Positions 14,533-22,911 of a DNA stretch of 27,293 nucleotides are shown one piece after another. The notes beneath the pieces are model-generated. The model was not told the DNA's origin. It saw nothing but the letters and a program-made list of their open reading frames with translations, and made no database searches. The position numbers and the translations under genes were made by a program. This DNA is from a virus: IMG/VR virus record IMGVR_UViG_3300007734_000538, positions 1-27,293 of that record; one strand, 5' to 3'. Position 1 is the first letter of the stretch. Each line of letters begins with the position of its first letter.

Positions 14533-14570
14533 CTCTGAGGGGTAGTAGCCCTCTACCCCTCAGAGTCTTT
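14533..14570 (+). terminator. Strong hairpin after the capsid gene, genome B
   Basis: A 13-bp perfect stem, CTCTGAGGGGTAG (14533-14545) with CTACCCCTCAGAG (14553-14565), with a 7-base loop and followed by TCTTT. It sits in the short gap between the capsid and connector genes. It looks like a partial terminator or an RNA-stabilising hairpin that would raise capsid output over downstream genes. The T run is short, so full termination is unlikely. Confidence 0.6.
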
Positions 14571-14584
14571 AGAAAGGATTGCAC

Positions 14585-15148
14585 ATGGCACTTACAACAG
14601 TCGCAGAACTCCGCGCAACACTCGGAGTCGGTACTTTGTATCCAGACGCAACCCTTCAAGAAGTCTGTGATAGTACGGATGTAGTCCTTCTGCCTATGCT
14701 TTGGCAGAACGAGCTTTACAATACCCATCAAAGTCTCACAAATAATGTGGCAACTCTTTATTTCAATGAAAGTATTTCTAAATACTTCTATGTTGGTCAG
14801 AGCATAACGATCACAAAGAATGGAAGCCCTTATAACGGCACAAAGACAATCACTGCAATTGGTGTTAATTCGCTTTCTTATGCTGCAACTGGAGCAGATC
14901 AAAGCATTCATGCAGTACAACCTTTTGGCACTGTGTCAGGTTCAGCAACTGATTATTCAACTGATACAGCAGTCCAGCAAGCAGCTTTAATGATATCTGT
15001 TGAGATCTGGCAAGCGCGTACAGCCACCCTTTCAGGCAGTAACGCTGTCGATTTCCAGCCAAGCCCTTACCGAATGAGCGCACAGCTTCTCGCTAAGGTG
15101 CGAGGATTGATCGCACACGCGCTAAGCCCTAATTCGATGGTGGGATAA
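14585..15148 (+). CDS. Head-tail connector protein (gp6-like), genome B
   Basis: A 187-residue protein following the capsid hairpin. The start ALTTVAELRATLGVG, then LYPDATLQEVCDSTDVVLLPML, is typical of gp6-like connector (adaptor) proteins that bind under the portal. A middle beta-rich insert (YNGTKTITAIGVNSLSYAA) precedes the helical C-terminal part with IWQARTA and RGLIAHAL. The ATG at 14585 has AAAGGA 6 bases upstream. It overlaps the next gene by one base. Confidence 0.65.
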   Translation: MALTTVAELRATLGVGTLYPDATLQEVCDSTDVVLLPMLWQNELYNTHQSLTNNVATLYFNESISKYFYVGQSITITKNGSPYNGTKTITAIGVNSLSYAATGADQSIHAVQPFGTVSGSATDYSTDTAVQQAALMISVEIWQARTATLSGSNAVDFQPSPYRMSAQLLAKVRGLIAHALSPNSMVG

Positions 15149-15540
15149 TGCCTGTTGCCATCACTACTCTTAGAACTACATTAGCAACCGCACTAGTCGA
15201 TAACGCTAAGTGGCAGACTTTTGCCTTTCCACCAAGCACAGTCCTTGCTAACTCTGTAATCGTGTCTCCAGATGATCCTTATCTGACACCAAGCAACAAC
15301 CAACACATCACGATTAGCCCAATGGCTAACTTCAAGATCATCATGACAGTGCCACTTTTTGACAATGAGGGCAACCTTAACGGCATCGAGGACACAGTCT
15401 GTGGCGTGTTCGCAAAGCTCGCTGCATCATCTTTGACCTATAATGTAAGCGCAATAAGCGCACCAAGTATTCTCAACGCTGCATCGGGAGACCTTCTCAG
15501 CTGCGAGATGTCCGTATCAATCCTAACGAGTTGGAGCTAA
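15148..15540 (+). CDS. Head-tail joining / tail terminator-like protein, genome B
   Basis: A 130-residue protein placed between the connector and the tail tube genes. It has a helical start (LRTTLATALVDN), a strand-rich middle (ANSVIVSPDDPYL, ISPMANFKIIMTVPLFD) and SLTYNVSAISAPSIL near the end, the general pattern of tail terminator and joining proteins. The role is inferred from position and size. Confidence 0.5.
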   Translation: MPVAITTLRTTLATALVDNAKWQTFAFPPSTVLANSVIVSPDDPYLTPSNNQHITISPMANFKIIMTVPLFDNEGNLNGIEDTVCGVFAKLAASSLTYNVSAISAPSILNAASGDLLSCEMSVSILTSWS

Positions 15541-15542
15541 AC

Positions 15543-15644
15543 ATGTCCGAGTGGGAACAAGAAAACGCTGACTTCCTGAAGAAAATCGGGCAAGTAAGCA
15601 CACCAGCACCAAAGCCAGCATCTACTAAGAAAGACGAGGAATAA
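15543..15644 (+). CDS. Small Lys/Pro-rich peptide, genome B
   Basis: A 33-residue open frame beginning 2 bases after the previous stop and ending 4 bases before the tail tube gene. It reads MSEWEQENADFLKKIG and ends in a Pro/Ala/Lys tail with KKDEE. A GGAG stretch about 6 bases before the ATG and the tight fit between neighbours suggest it is translated. It may be a small structural or assembly peptide. Confidence 0.5.
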   Translation: MSEWEQENADFLKKIGQVSTPAPKPASTKKDEE

Positions 15645-15648
15645 TCTC

Positions 15649-16068
15649 ATGGCTGTATTTCTAAATAACAAAGTCGGTGTGAAGATTAACTCCGTTGATC
15701 TTTCAGACCATGTCACAGCAGTAACAATCAACCGCGTATTCGATGAGCTAGAAGTAACCGCAATGGGTGACTCATCACATAAGTTCGTTAAGGGTCTAGA
15801 GTCATCAACAGTGACAATTGACTTCCTCAATGACACAGCATCTGCAAATGTATTGGCAACACTACAAGCAGCCTGGGGTACAACTGTTACAGCAGTATTC
15901 CTACAGGAAAAGGGAACAGCAGTATCTGCTACTAACCCTCTTTACACTGTCTCACTACTAGTGAACAACACAACAGACATCAATGGTGCTGTTGGTGACA
16001 TTGGCACACAGTCAATCACATTTACTGCTAACTCAACTGTTGCAGTAACAACAACAGGCACATTCTAA
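15649..16068 (+). CDS. Major tail (tube) protein, genome B
   Basis: A 139-residue protein with a beta-rich pattern: VFLNNKVGVKINSVDLSDHV, AVTINRVFDELEVTAMGD and a C-terminal part LLVNNTTDINGAVGDIGTQS. The DELEVTAMGDSSHK stretch recalls tail tube proteins, where the loop before the second strand pair packs against the next ring. The C-terminal part is nearly the same as the fragment at 3-155. It has few rare codons, fitting a highly expressed structural gene. It directly precedes the tail chaperone gene. Confidence 0.75.
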   Translation: MAVFLNNKVGVKINSVDLSDHVTAVTINRVFDELEVTAMGDSSHKFVKGLESSTVTIDFLNDTASANVLATLQAAWGTTVTAVFLQEKGTAVSATNPLYTVSLLVNNTTDINGAVGDIGTQSITFTANSTVAVTTTGTF

Positions 16069-16091
16069 AAAACTAAACAAAGGGGCAAACC

Positions 16092-16349
16092 ATGGCAAGA
16101 CTAAAGATAGTTCGACAAGATGGAAGTGTACTAGAAGGCGAGATCACTCCAGCAGTGGAGTATGCCTTCGAGCAGTACGCTAAAAAGGGCTTCCATAAGG
16201 CGTTCCGCGATGAAGAAAAGCAAAGCGATGTCTACTGGTTAGCATGGGAAGTAACACGCAGGTCAGGTGAGTCTGTTAAGCCTTTCGGGATGGACTTCAT
16301 CGAAACCCTTAAATCGGTTTCGGTTGAGGATTCAGACCCTTTAGCTTAA
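16092..16349 (+). CDS. Tail assembly chaperone, short form (gpG-like), genome B
   Basis: An 85-residue protein the same length as the one at 180-437, with shared YAFEQYAKKGFHKAFRD and EKQSDVYWLAWE stretches. It ends EDSDPLA at TAA 16347-16349. The slippery sequence lies exactly 243 bases downstream of the start codon's first base, the same distance as in genome A, so the geometry of the site is kept. An AAAGGGG stretch lies upstream of the ATG. Confidence 0.82.
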   Translation: MARLKIVRQDGSVLEGEITPAVEYAFEQYAKKGFHKAFRDEEKQSDVYWLAWEVTRRSGESVKPFGMDFIETLKSVSVEDSDPLA

Positions 16350-16516
16350 AGCGCGATCTTCCATTCACCTATCTAATCGCTCGCTTGAGCATTAGATTGG
16401 GGATTGCGCCACAGCAGTTATTAGATCTAGACAAGATCATGCTCGATGCATTAGTGCAAGGGCTTAAAGATGAAGCAAAAGAGGTGAGCGATGCGAGTAA
16501 AAGTAGAAGGCGTTAA
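16092..16516 (+). CDS. Tail assembly chaperone, long form by -1 frameshift (gpGT-like), genome B
   Basis: At 16337-16343 the sequence is C CCT TTA in the reading frame, a canonical X XXY YYZ slippery heptamer. Moving back one base reads CCC TTT AGC and stays open to TAA 16514-16516, giving about 59 added codons with LGIAPQQLLDLD and a basic SKSRRR end. Genome A has a matching -1 extension. The extension overlaps the next gene by 26 nt in both genomes. This is the classical gpG/gpGT arrangement of long-tailed phages. Confidence 0.82.
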
Positions 16517-17096
16517 GCAAACTCGCAAGGCTATTCGCCAGTTCGCTCCAGATCTAAATAAAGAATTGAACAAAGAACTTAGAATCGCACTAGCTCCTAT
16601 TGCTAAAAAGGCTAGAGGTTTTGTGCCTTCTGATTCTCCTATGTCTGGTTGGGCTGGTCGCTCATTCTCCGAGGCTAAGTTTCCTATTTATAACGCTGGC
16701 ACTATTCGTTCTGGCATTGGCTTTACTACCAAGCAAGGCAGAACTACTAAGTCTGGTTTTACTTCTAATGCCACAATCTTTAATAAGTCTGTTGCCGGTG
16801 CAATCTATGAAACAGTAGGTAGAGCCAATAATGGACAAGGGCAACCTTGGGTCGGCCCTAAAGCAGGTGGTACTTCTAAGAAAGTAAGCCGATCTAATAA
16901 CCCTAATGCTGGAACTAAGTTCATCGAGAATCTTCCACCATTGACCAGCAGCTTAAAGGGTCGAGGTCGCTTGATCCTCAAAGCGTGGGCGCAAGATCAG
17001 GGCAAGGCTTATGGCGCAGCGATCAAAGCAATCGACAAAGCAGAGCGCAAGTTTTATGACAGATCTAAAACTACTACTTTTAGTAAGGCTGCATAA
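16491..17096 (+). CDS. HK97 gp10-like tail/neck protein, genome B
   Basis: A 201-residue basic protein, partner of 579-1184. Landmarks: RQFAPDLNKELNKELR near residue 20, SPMSGWAGRSFSEAKFP near 50, GQPWVGPKAGGTSKK near 125 and KFYDRSKTT near the end. It is basic throughout. Its TAA overlaps the tape measure ATG by one base. The start lies within the -1 chaperone extension. Confidence 0.6.
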   Translation: MRVKVEGVKQTRKAIRQFAPDLNKELNKELRIALAPIAKKARGFVPSDSPMSGWAGRSFSEAKFPIYNAGTIRSGIGFTTKQGRTTKSGFTSNATIFNKSVAGAIYETVGRANNGQGQPWVGPKAGGTSKKVSRSNNPNAGTKFIENLPPLTSSLKGRGRLILKAWAQDQGKAYGAAIKAIDKAERKFYDRSKTTTFSKAA

Positions 17097-18925
17097 TGGC
17101 TATAGATATTAACATTGGCTCGAAACTCGATGGCAAAGGTTTTAAGCAAGCCGACACAGCGATTACTAAACTAAACAAAAGCACTAAGAGTCTTACTCGA
17201 AATCTTGGCTTGGCACTTGGTACAGCTGCAATTATCTCTTTTGGTAAAGCATCCGTTAAGGCTTTTGCAGAAGATGACAAAGCAGCCAGAGCATTAGGTC
17301 AGACTCTTAAAAATCTAGGACTTGCTTACGGCTCAAATGCAGCCACAGTTAATGGCTTTATCTCTCGCCTAGAATTACAGACTGGCGTGCTTGATGATGA
17401 ACTTCGTCCAGCCATGGATCGCTTATTGCGTGCTACAGGCGATGTCACTAAGTCTCAGGAATTGTTAGGACTTGCCTTAGATATTGCAGCGGGCACAGGT
17501 AAGAGCTTGACTCAAGTGAGCCAATCGCTCCAGAAAGCATATCTGGGGCAAACTCAGGCATTAGGTCGCTTGGGTGTAGGACTTACAAAGGCAGAGCTTA
17601 CATCCTCATCATTCGAGGAGATCCAAGCGCGCTTATCGACACTCTTTGCAGGTCAGGCTACAGAAGCAGCTGATACCTATGCAGGTTCATTGGCTAGATT
17701 AAGTGTTGCAGGAAATAACGCCAAGGAAACTATTGGCAAGGGTCTAGTCGATGCTTTTGTGACTGCATCTAACTCATCTTCCATTGATGACTTAATCAGT
17801 AAGATCGATCGAGCAGCTGAATCAATTGCTGGCTTCCTTCGTGAAACTGGAAAGTTTATTCAGATCACCAAAGACATCTTTAAGTTCGAGTTATTCGCAC
17901 CATCTGGCGGTTTATTCGGTGATGGCAAGGGCTTTGGCAACATCTCAATGACTGTATCCTCACAGGATACCCAGCGTGCAGATGCAATTGCTAAAAAGAA
18001 TGCAGCTGCATTGGCTAGACTTACAGGAGTTCAAGCCGCTAATCAGGCAAAGATTCTCAAAGATAAGCGACTACAAGCAGCAATCGATAAGGCTAACCTT
18101 GCTCTCAACAAAGGCAGCGAAATCTTTGATATGGACAAGATCCAGATTGCAGCAGCTCTTACATCGCAGGCTGAGCAACTAGGCAAGGCAACCAGTCAAT
18201 CACAGATTCTTCAGATTGCCAATGACACAGCACGCCTTAATGTAAAGCGTTCAATCCTTGACCTAGAAGATGCTATTGCTGCTAAGGATGAAGCAGCCAT
18301 CATCGCTGCAACCAATAAACTCAATGCAGACCTCAAAGTCCTTGGGGCATTGAGTATGCAGAATGTAAAGCTCGCAGATATCAAGTCTATTCTTGATAGC
18401 CTAAAACCTGTTGATTTAATCAATCAAAGTAACTTAGACAAAGCATTAGCCAGCATCCAAGAGATGCTTAAACTTCTTGCACAAGCCAATACACAGGCTA
18501 AAGCAGCAATACCTACCAGTGCATCTTTAGGTTCTGGAATCCCATCTGGTGATTACATTGCGCCTATTTCCACAACTGGTGGATCTATTGATGCAATTTT
18601 AGAATATGCACAAGCAGCAGCAGCTCGCGCTAATGCCTTCGCAGACTTGCTAGACATGGAGAATGCATCGGCTGCAAGTCAGATGGCTTCTACTATTGAT
18701 CTAGAATCAATTGCTCGCTCATCCCTTCTCCAGGGTCTTTCAGGCGGTGCAGGTGTAGCAGGTGCTGTAAGTGGCTCACGTTATGCAGCACAAGCTGCTA
18801 ATGCTTACAACATTACAATTCAGGCTGGTATCGGTGATCCAGAGGCTATCGCTAGAGCTGTGGAAGATGTCGTTCGCCAGTCATACCAGCGTGGCACAAG
18901 CGCAACAGGACTTCTTGCAGTATGA
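17096..18925 (+). CDS. Tape measure protein, genome B
   Basis: A 609-residue helical protein. The N-terminal part NIGSKLDGKGFKQADTAI matches genome A (IGSEFDAKGFKQAQSAL), and a hydrophobic stretch sits near residues 38-52 (LGLALGTAAIISFG). A middle Ala/Lys/Gln-rich region carries ALNKGSEIFDMDKIQ, also found in A as ALGKGTDVFDMEKIQ. The C-terminal part (QAANAYNITIQAGIGDPEAI) differs from that of A. Its length should set a tail about equal to that of genome A. Confidence 0.85.
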   Translation: MAIDINIGSKLDGKGFKQADTAITKLNKSTKSLTRNLGLALGTAAIISFGKASVKAFAEDDKAARALGQTLKNLGLAYGSNAATVNGFISRLELQTGVLDDELRPAMDRLLRATGDVTKSQELLGLALDIAAGTGKSLTQVSQSLQKAYLGQTQALGRLGVGLTKAELTSSSFEEIQARLSTLFAGQATEAADTYAGSLARLSVAGNNAKETIGKGLVDAFVTASNSSSIDDLISKIDRAAESIAGFLRETGKFIQITKDIFKFELFAPSGGLFGDGKGFGNISMTVSSQDTQRADAIAKKNAAALARLTGVQAANQAKILKDKRLQAAIDKANLALNKGSEIFDMDKIQIAAALTSQAEQLGKATSQSQILQIANDTARLNVKRSILDLEDAIAAKDEAAIIAATNKLNADLKVLGALSMQNVKLADIKSILDSLKPVDLINQSNLDKALASIQEMLKLLAQANTQAKAAIPTSASLGSGIPSGDYIAPISTTGGSIDAILEYAQAAAARANAFADLLDMENASAASQMASTIDLESIARSSLLQGLSGGAGVAGAVSGSRYAAQAANAYNITIQAGIGDPEAIARAVEDVVRQSYQRGTSATGLLAV

Positions 18926-20163
18926 CATGGCTTCCAGAATGGCGTATTACTGTAGGCACTACTGTCTATACCAATGTAACCGCTGTTAGTGTCACTACTG
19001 GTCGCATCGATATCGATCGCCAATGCCAAGCAGGTTATGCTCGGATGGATATCGTCAATTCAACCAATGCCCTCTTTGACATCGATGTTACCGATTCTCT
19101 AACTCTAGAACTCAAAGATAGCGGTGGCACATATGTGCCTGTATTTGGTGGCACAGTTTCAGACTTTACGACATCCGTCAGAAGTCCAGAGGAAACAGGC
19201 TTTGTCACTATTGGCACAATCCTTGCAGTCGGCGCATTGGCTAAACTGCCTAAAGCCATTTACACAGCTGCTGTTGCTCATGACCTTGATGGCGTTCAGA
19301 TCTCAACTATTCTTTCGGATCTTCTTGTCAATCAATGGCAAGAAGTAGCACCTACTCTTACATGGGCTGCTTATGATCCAACTACTACATGGGCTAATGC
19401 CGAGAATGTTGGACTTGGTGAGATCGATACTGGTCTATATCAAATGGATAACCTTAGCGCAGCTGATCGCAATACACAGACTTTAGTCCAGCAGATAGCA
19501 GACAGCGCACTAGGTACGCTCTACGAGGATAAGCAGGGGCGAGTGTCATATGCAGATGCGGATCATAGAAGCACTTATCTAGCAGCTAATGGCTCAACTG
19601 AGTTAGACGGCAATTACGCTTCTCCAGCCAGCGTTAAGTCAATCCTACAGATTGGTAAGATTCGCAACAGTGAGATAGTGCGCTATGGCAACGACTATGG
19701 CAGTACATACTCAGCCACAGATGATCCATCGATTGCTACTTATGGACGCTATCAGAGATCCTTCGACTCTAATATCCGCTATCTGGCAGACATCACAGAC
19801 ATTGTCAGTCGCGATCTAGCCCTACGCGCTACACCTAGAACTCAGCTCGATCAGATCACTTTCAGACTTGACAATCCTCTTATGCCAGATGTCCTTAGAG
19901 ATGACCTTATAAACCTTTTCTTTGGCGAGCCAGTAGTTATTACTAACCTGCCCTTTAACATGTTCGAGGGCTACTTCTCAGGCTTTGTAGAGGGCATCTC
20001 TATGAGAGCCACTCCAACCTTTGTGGACATCACTATCTATGTCTCACCTACAGATTTCTCACTTATTGCCCCAACATGGGAAACAGTAATTCCAACTAAC
20101 ACCATCTGGAGTGGCGTAAATGGTACACTACAATGGTCTAAAGCGATCGGAGCTCTAACCTAA
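18922..20163 (+). CDS. Distal tail / minor tail protein, genome B
   Basis: A 413-residue protein overlapping the tape measure gene by ATGA. It shows VTTGRIDIDRQCQAGYARMDI near the start, YVPVFGGTVSDFTT near 70 and LGTLYEDKQGRVSYADADHR in the middle, the same arrangement as in the genome A protein. The end is beta-rich (FVEGISMRATPTFVDITIYV). Such proteins attach to the tail tip. No enzyme motif was seen. Confidence 0.65.
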   Translation: MTWLPEWRITVGTTVYTNVTAVSVTTGRIDIDRQCQAGYARMDIVNSTNALFDIDVTDSLTLELKDSGGTYVPVFGGTVSDFTTSVRSPEETGFVTIGTILAVGALAKLPKAIYTAAVAHDLDGVQISTILSDLLVNQWQEVAPTLTWAAYDPTTTWANAENVGLGEIDTGLYQMDNLSAADRNTQTLVQQIADSALGTLYEDKQGRVSYADADHRSTYLAANGSTELDGNYASPASVKSILQIGKIRNSEIVRYGNDYGSTYSATDDPSIATYGRYQRSFDSNIRYLADITDIVSRDLALRATPRTQLDQITFRLDNPLMPDVLRDDLINLFFGEPVVITNLPFNMFEGYFSGFVEGISMRATPTFVDITIYVSPTDFSLIAPTWETVIPTNTIWSGVNGTLQWSKAIGALT

Positions 20164-21011
20164 TGGCAACAACAACCCCTAACTTCGGCTGGCCTGTACC
20201 GACCAGTACCGACCTAGTCAAGAATGGCGCAACCGCCATCGAGGGTCTAGGCGATGCAATCGATGCTTCACTGCTTGATCTCAAAGGTGGCACTACTGGT
20301 CAAGTGCTTACAAAGGCATCTGGAACAGACATGGACTTCTCATGGACTGCTGTAGATCCTTTAGTTATTCTCGATGCTAAAGGCGATCTCATCACAGCAA
20401 CAGCTGCTGACACACCTGCTCGCTTGGCAGTAGGAACAAACAATCAAGTCCTCACAGCAGATTCAAGCACATCAACAGGCTTAAAGTGGGCTACACCTGC
20501 CACAAGCACAAGCGGTATGACATTAATTAGCCGACAAACAGCATCAAATGTCGCTTCACTTTCAATGGACTCTGTATTTTCATCTACATACAAGAGCTAT
20601 GTAATTTTCATTGAAAAGTTTTACGCTGCAACCGCAGCAGATGATCTTCTTTTTAACATACGATATGGAACGACTGATCAGACAACGGCATATTATGGCG
20701 CATCAGGTGCAATAAAAAATGATGGCAGTGCTTTAACAAATACGGGTACAAATAATGGCTCGGCTTTTATTTTGACAACAGATAGTGCATCAAGTGCTTC
20801 TAACTTTGTAATCAATCTCAATCAAGTGGGTCAAGGTTCTGGCCCATTACCAGCATGGCATGGAACAGGTTTCCGTCAGGAACAAGGTAATGCCGCGATA
20901 TTTTTTGGTGGGCTTGTTTATGCTGCACAAGCTTATACTGGTATTAAGTTTAAGTCATCATCATCAAACATCACAATCGATGTTGCAATTTACGGATTGG
21001 CGGCAAGCTAA
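20163..21011 (+). CDS. Tail fibre with receptor-binding-like end, genome B
   Basis: A 282-residue protein with two parts. Residues 1-115 look like a fibre stem attached to the tail (FGWPVPTSTDLVKNGATAIE, then GQVLTKASG and NQVLTADSS repeats with Gly/Thr turns). Residues 118-282 resemble the three fibre-tip paralogues of genome A in outline: VFSSTYKSYVIF, FNIRYG, and the end IKFKSSSSNITIDVAIYGLA like the LYGI ends. Genome B thus has one joined gene where genome A has an adhesin plus three tips. The TAATG overlap couples it to the previous gene. Confidence 0.6.
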   Translation: MATTTPNFGWPVPTSTDLVKNGATAIEGLGDAIDASLLDLKGGTTGQVLTKASGTDMDFSWTAVDPLVILDAKGDLITATAADTPARLAVGTNNQVLTADSSTSTGLKWATPATSTSGMTLISRQTASNVASLSMDSVFSSTYKSYVIFIEKFYAATAADDLLFNIRYGTTDQTTAYYGASGAIKNDGSALTNTGTNNGSAFILTTDSASSASNFVINLNQVGQGSGPLPAWHGTGFRQEQGNAAIFFGGLVYAAQAYTGIKFKSSSSNITIDVAIYGLAAS

Positions 21012-21229
21012 TGGCAGACCTAATCAAGATTTATGATCACGCAACTGGTGAAGAAATTGAGCGCGAAATGACCGCAGAAGAACAAGCGATCCGCGATAAA
21101 GAAGTCAGCGACCATCTTGCAGCAAAGGCAATTAAAGATGCTGAAAAAGCTGCCCAAGAATCTGCTAAGGCAGATCTTTTGGCTAAGTTAGGTATCACCG
21201 CAGAAGAAGCCAAACTTCTACTTGGATGA
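21011..21229 (+). CDS. Small coiled-coil protein next to fibre gene, genome B
   Basis: A 72-residue partner of 6485-6700: ATGEEIEREMTAEE, then a long charged helix, then LLAKLGITAEEAKLLLG. It starts at a TAATG overlap with the fibre gene and ends at an ATGA overlap with the lysin gene, so it seems to be translated as part of a fibre-lysis unit. Function unknown. Confidence 0.65.
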   Translation: MADLIKIYDHATGEEIEREMTAEEQAIRDKEVSDHLAAKAIKDAEKAAQESAKADLLAKLGITAEEAKLLLG

Positions 21230-21654
21230 AACCAAGACTTTCTAAGGCTGCTATTCAATTACGAGAGCAGATCGATGACTCGTTCCCAGATCGTGACCGG
21301 ACATCGGATGGTTGGATCGGTGATACCCGACATGCTCATCGTGTATCAGATCATAACCCTGATGCTAATGGCTGGGTTCGTGCCATCGATGTCGATCGTG
21401 ATCTCTTTAAGGGGTCAAAGCCAGACATCATGCCAGATCTTGCAGATCAGCTTCGTGTCGCTTGCAAGTCTAAATCAGAAAAGCGTATTAGTTACATCAT
21501 TTTTGATGGACGGATCTGCTCCAAAGTCCTTAACTGGCGTTGGAGAAAGTACACAGGGGCTAACAAACACACTAAGCACTGCCATGTTAGTTTTAAGAAA
21601 GAAGCTGACAATGATGGGGCTTTTTATCAAGTATCTATGTTAGGCGGAGAATGA
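21226..21654 (+). CDS. Endolysin, M15-like zinc peptidase, genome B
   Basis: A 142-residue enzyme of the kind used as lysins in many actinophages. Metal-site candidates are HRVSDHNPDANGWVRAIDV (residues 38-56, with Asp42, His43 and Asp55) and KHCHVSF (His118, His120). The pattern is related to the M15 fold but differs from the VanY-type SNHxxGxAID of genome A. It lacks a wall-binding domain and signal peptide, so it depends on a holin. Start ATG overlaps the previous stop. Confidence 0.7.
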   Translation: MKPRLSKAAIQLREQIDDSFPDRDRTSDGWIGDTRHAHRVSDHNPDANGWVRAIDVDRDLFKGSKPDIMPDLADQLRVACKSKSEKRISYIIFDGRICSKVLNWRWRKYTGANKHTKHCHVSFKKEADNDGAFYQVSMLGGE

Positions 21655-21797
21655 TGAAAAACATGAAGAACCCTGCAATCCTTGCTGCTGGAGCATTCCT
21701 AGCTGCTTGGGCTTCAAGCAATTTTGACCTTGATTACCGAGCAATCCTTTGGGCTGTGCTGTCTGGTGTATTCGGTTATGCGAGCCCTAAAAAGTGA
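21651..21797 (+). CDS. Holin-like small membrane protein, genome B
   Basis: A 48-residue protein starting at an ATGA overlap (a second ATG at 21654 has better spacing to GGAG). Two hydrophobic stretches, AILAAGAFLAAWAS and AILWAVLSGVFGYA, end in SPKK. The YRAxLWAVLSGVxGYAxPKK-like end is what I recall from actinophage r1t-like holins. It follows the lysin gene directly, as in genome A. Confidence 0.6.
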   Translation: MMKNMKNPAILAAGAFLAAWASSNFDLDYRAILWAVLSGVFGYASPKK

Positions 21798-21943
21798 CAC
21801 AATCGGACTTCTTCACATTCTACCTAGCAACGCTTGGAGTAATCGGTGGGCTTGCAGGTTATGTAATCACTCATCTGCTATCTGAGATCAAGCGACTCAA
21901 TCAGCGTGTCGATGAGATCTATAACATACTTCTAGAGCGATAA
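21794..21943 (+). CDS. Second lysis-cassette membrane protein with coiled coil, genome B
   Basis: A 49-residue protein read from GTG in a GTGA overlap with the holin gene. One membrane span near residues 8-26 (YLATLGVIGGLAGYVI) is followed by EIKRLNQRVDEIYNILLER, matching the helix of the genome A protein. The conserved span plus coiled coil supports a real gene despite the small size. Confidence 0.55.
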   Translation: MTQSDFFTFYLATLGVIGGLAGYVITHLLSEIKRLNQRVDEIYNILLER

Positions 21944-21950
21944 TTTTGCC

Positions 21951-22175
21951 ATGGCAAGAAAAGAGACAAAGGCTCTAGAGGAGCAAGGCTACTCAAAGCT
22001 CGATGCTTATTGCATTGGATTGCATGAGTATTACAAGTCTTTACGCAAAGCGGGATTCTCAGAGGGCATCACTTTATTCATGATTACAGATGTGCCATCT
22101 TATCCGCGTTGGATCTTGCCTGATCCAGTCGAACCAGAGAAGTTCGGCGATTACGAAGATGAGGATGATGACTAA
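21951..22175 (+). CDS. Unknown small acidic protein, genome B
   Basis: A 74-residue protein with an N-terminal helical part (KALEEQGYSKLDAYCIGLHEYY), a Pro-rich middle (YPRWILPDPVEP) and a strongly acidic end (DYEDEDDD). It lies between the lysis cassette and the metallophosphoesterase gene, overlapping the latter by 8 bases. There is no counterpart in genome A. I do not recognise it; the acidic tail might bind a basic partner. Confidence 0.55.
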   Translation: MARKETKALEEQGYSKLDAYCIGLHEYYKSLRKAGFSEGITLFMITDVPSYPRWILPDPVEPEKFGDYEDEDDD

Positions 22176-22911
22176 ACGCAGATACCTGGTGATCTCGGAT
22201 TTACAAATCCCCTATCATCATGAGCAAGCAGTTAAGAATCTTATCAAGTTAGTAAAGCGCGAGAAGTTCGATTTAGTTCTCAACACCGGTGATGAGCTCG
22301 ATATGCAGAGCCAATCAAAGTGGGCTAAAGGCACACACCTAGAGTATGAGGGGCAGTTAGATGCAGACAGAAGTCTGGCTCAAAACATCCTCTGGGATCT
22401 CGGAACGACTGACATCACTAGATCCAACCACACAGATCGTCTATACCACACTCTCGTTAGAGGAGCTCCTAGCCTCATCGGACTTCCAGAACTCGACTAC
22501 TCCAACTTTATGGGCTTCAATGAGCTGGGGATACGCTTTCACAAAAAGCCCTTTGAGTTTCACAGAGGCTGGGTCTTAGTCCATGGCGATGAAGGATCGA
22601 TGAACTGCAATGCTGGACTTACAGCTCTTGGGCTGGCTAAGAAGTTCGGCAAGTCTGTAGTCTGTGGACACACCCACAGGGCTGGCATCAGTGCCTTCAC
22701 AGAGGGCATAGGAAGCCAATACAGGACTTTGTGGGGCGTAGAGGCAGGAAATGTTATGGATAAGAAGAAAGCCTCTTATCTCAAGGCTGGCAGTGCTAAT
22801 TGGCAGATGTCTGTGGCAGTCATAGAAACCCATGGAAACCATGTGAGCCCTATGCTAATTCCCATCAACAAGGATGGATCTTTCACGCTTTACGGCAAGT
22901 TATACGCCTAG
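22168..22911 (+). CDS. Metallophosphoesterase, genome B
   Basis: A 247-residue calcineurin-like phosphoesterase. The metal-binding motifs in order are ISDLQIPYHH (Asp11; Gln in place of the usual His, with His17/18 near), NTGDELD (Asp42), SNHTD (Asn87, His88), VHGDE and GHTHR near residue 168. Possible substrates are nucleotides or phosphorylated ends of DNA or protein; phage versions are often of unknown target. Start ATG 22168 has GAGG just upstream. It is absent from genome A and ends at the promoter gap before the early genes. Confidence 0.82.
   Translation: MTKRRYLVISDLQIPYHHEQAVKNLIKLVKREKFDLVLNTGDELDMQSQSKWAKGTHLEYEGQLDADRSLAQNILWDLGTTDITRSNHTDRLYHTLVRGAPSLIGLPELDYSNFMGFNELGIRFHKKPFEFHRGWVLVHGDEGSMNCNAGLTALGLAKKFGKSVVCGHTHRAGISAFTEGIGSQYRTLWGVEAGNVMDKKKASYLKAGSANWQMSVAVIETHGNHVSPMLIPINKDGSFTLYGKLYA

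Noticed and set aside
14525-14920. Antisense open frame of 131 codons across the hairpin and connector gene
   Set aside because: It is opposite a supported gene, has no recognisable protein features and all other genes are on the + strand.
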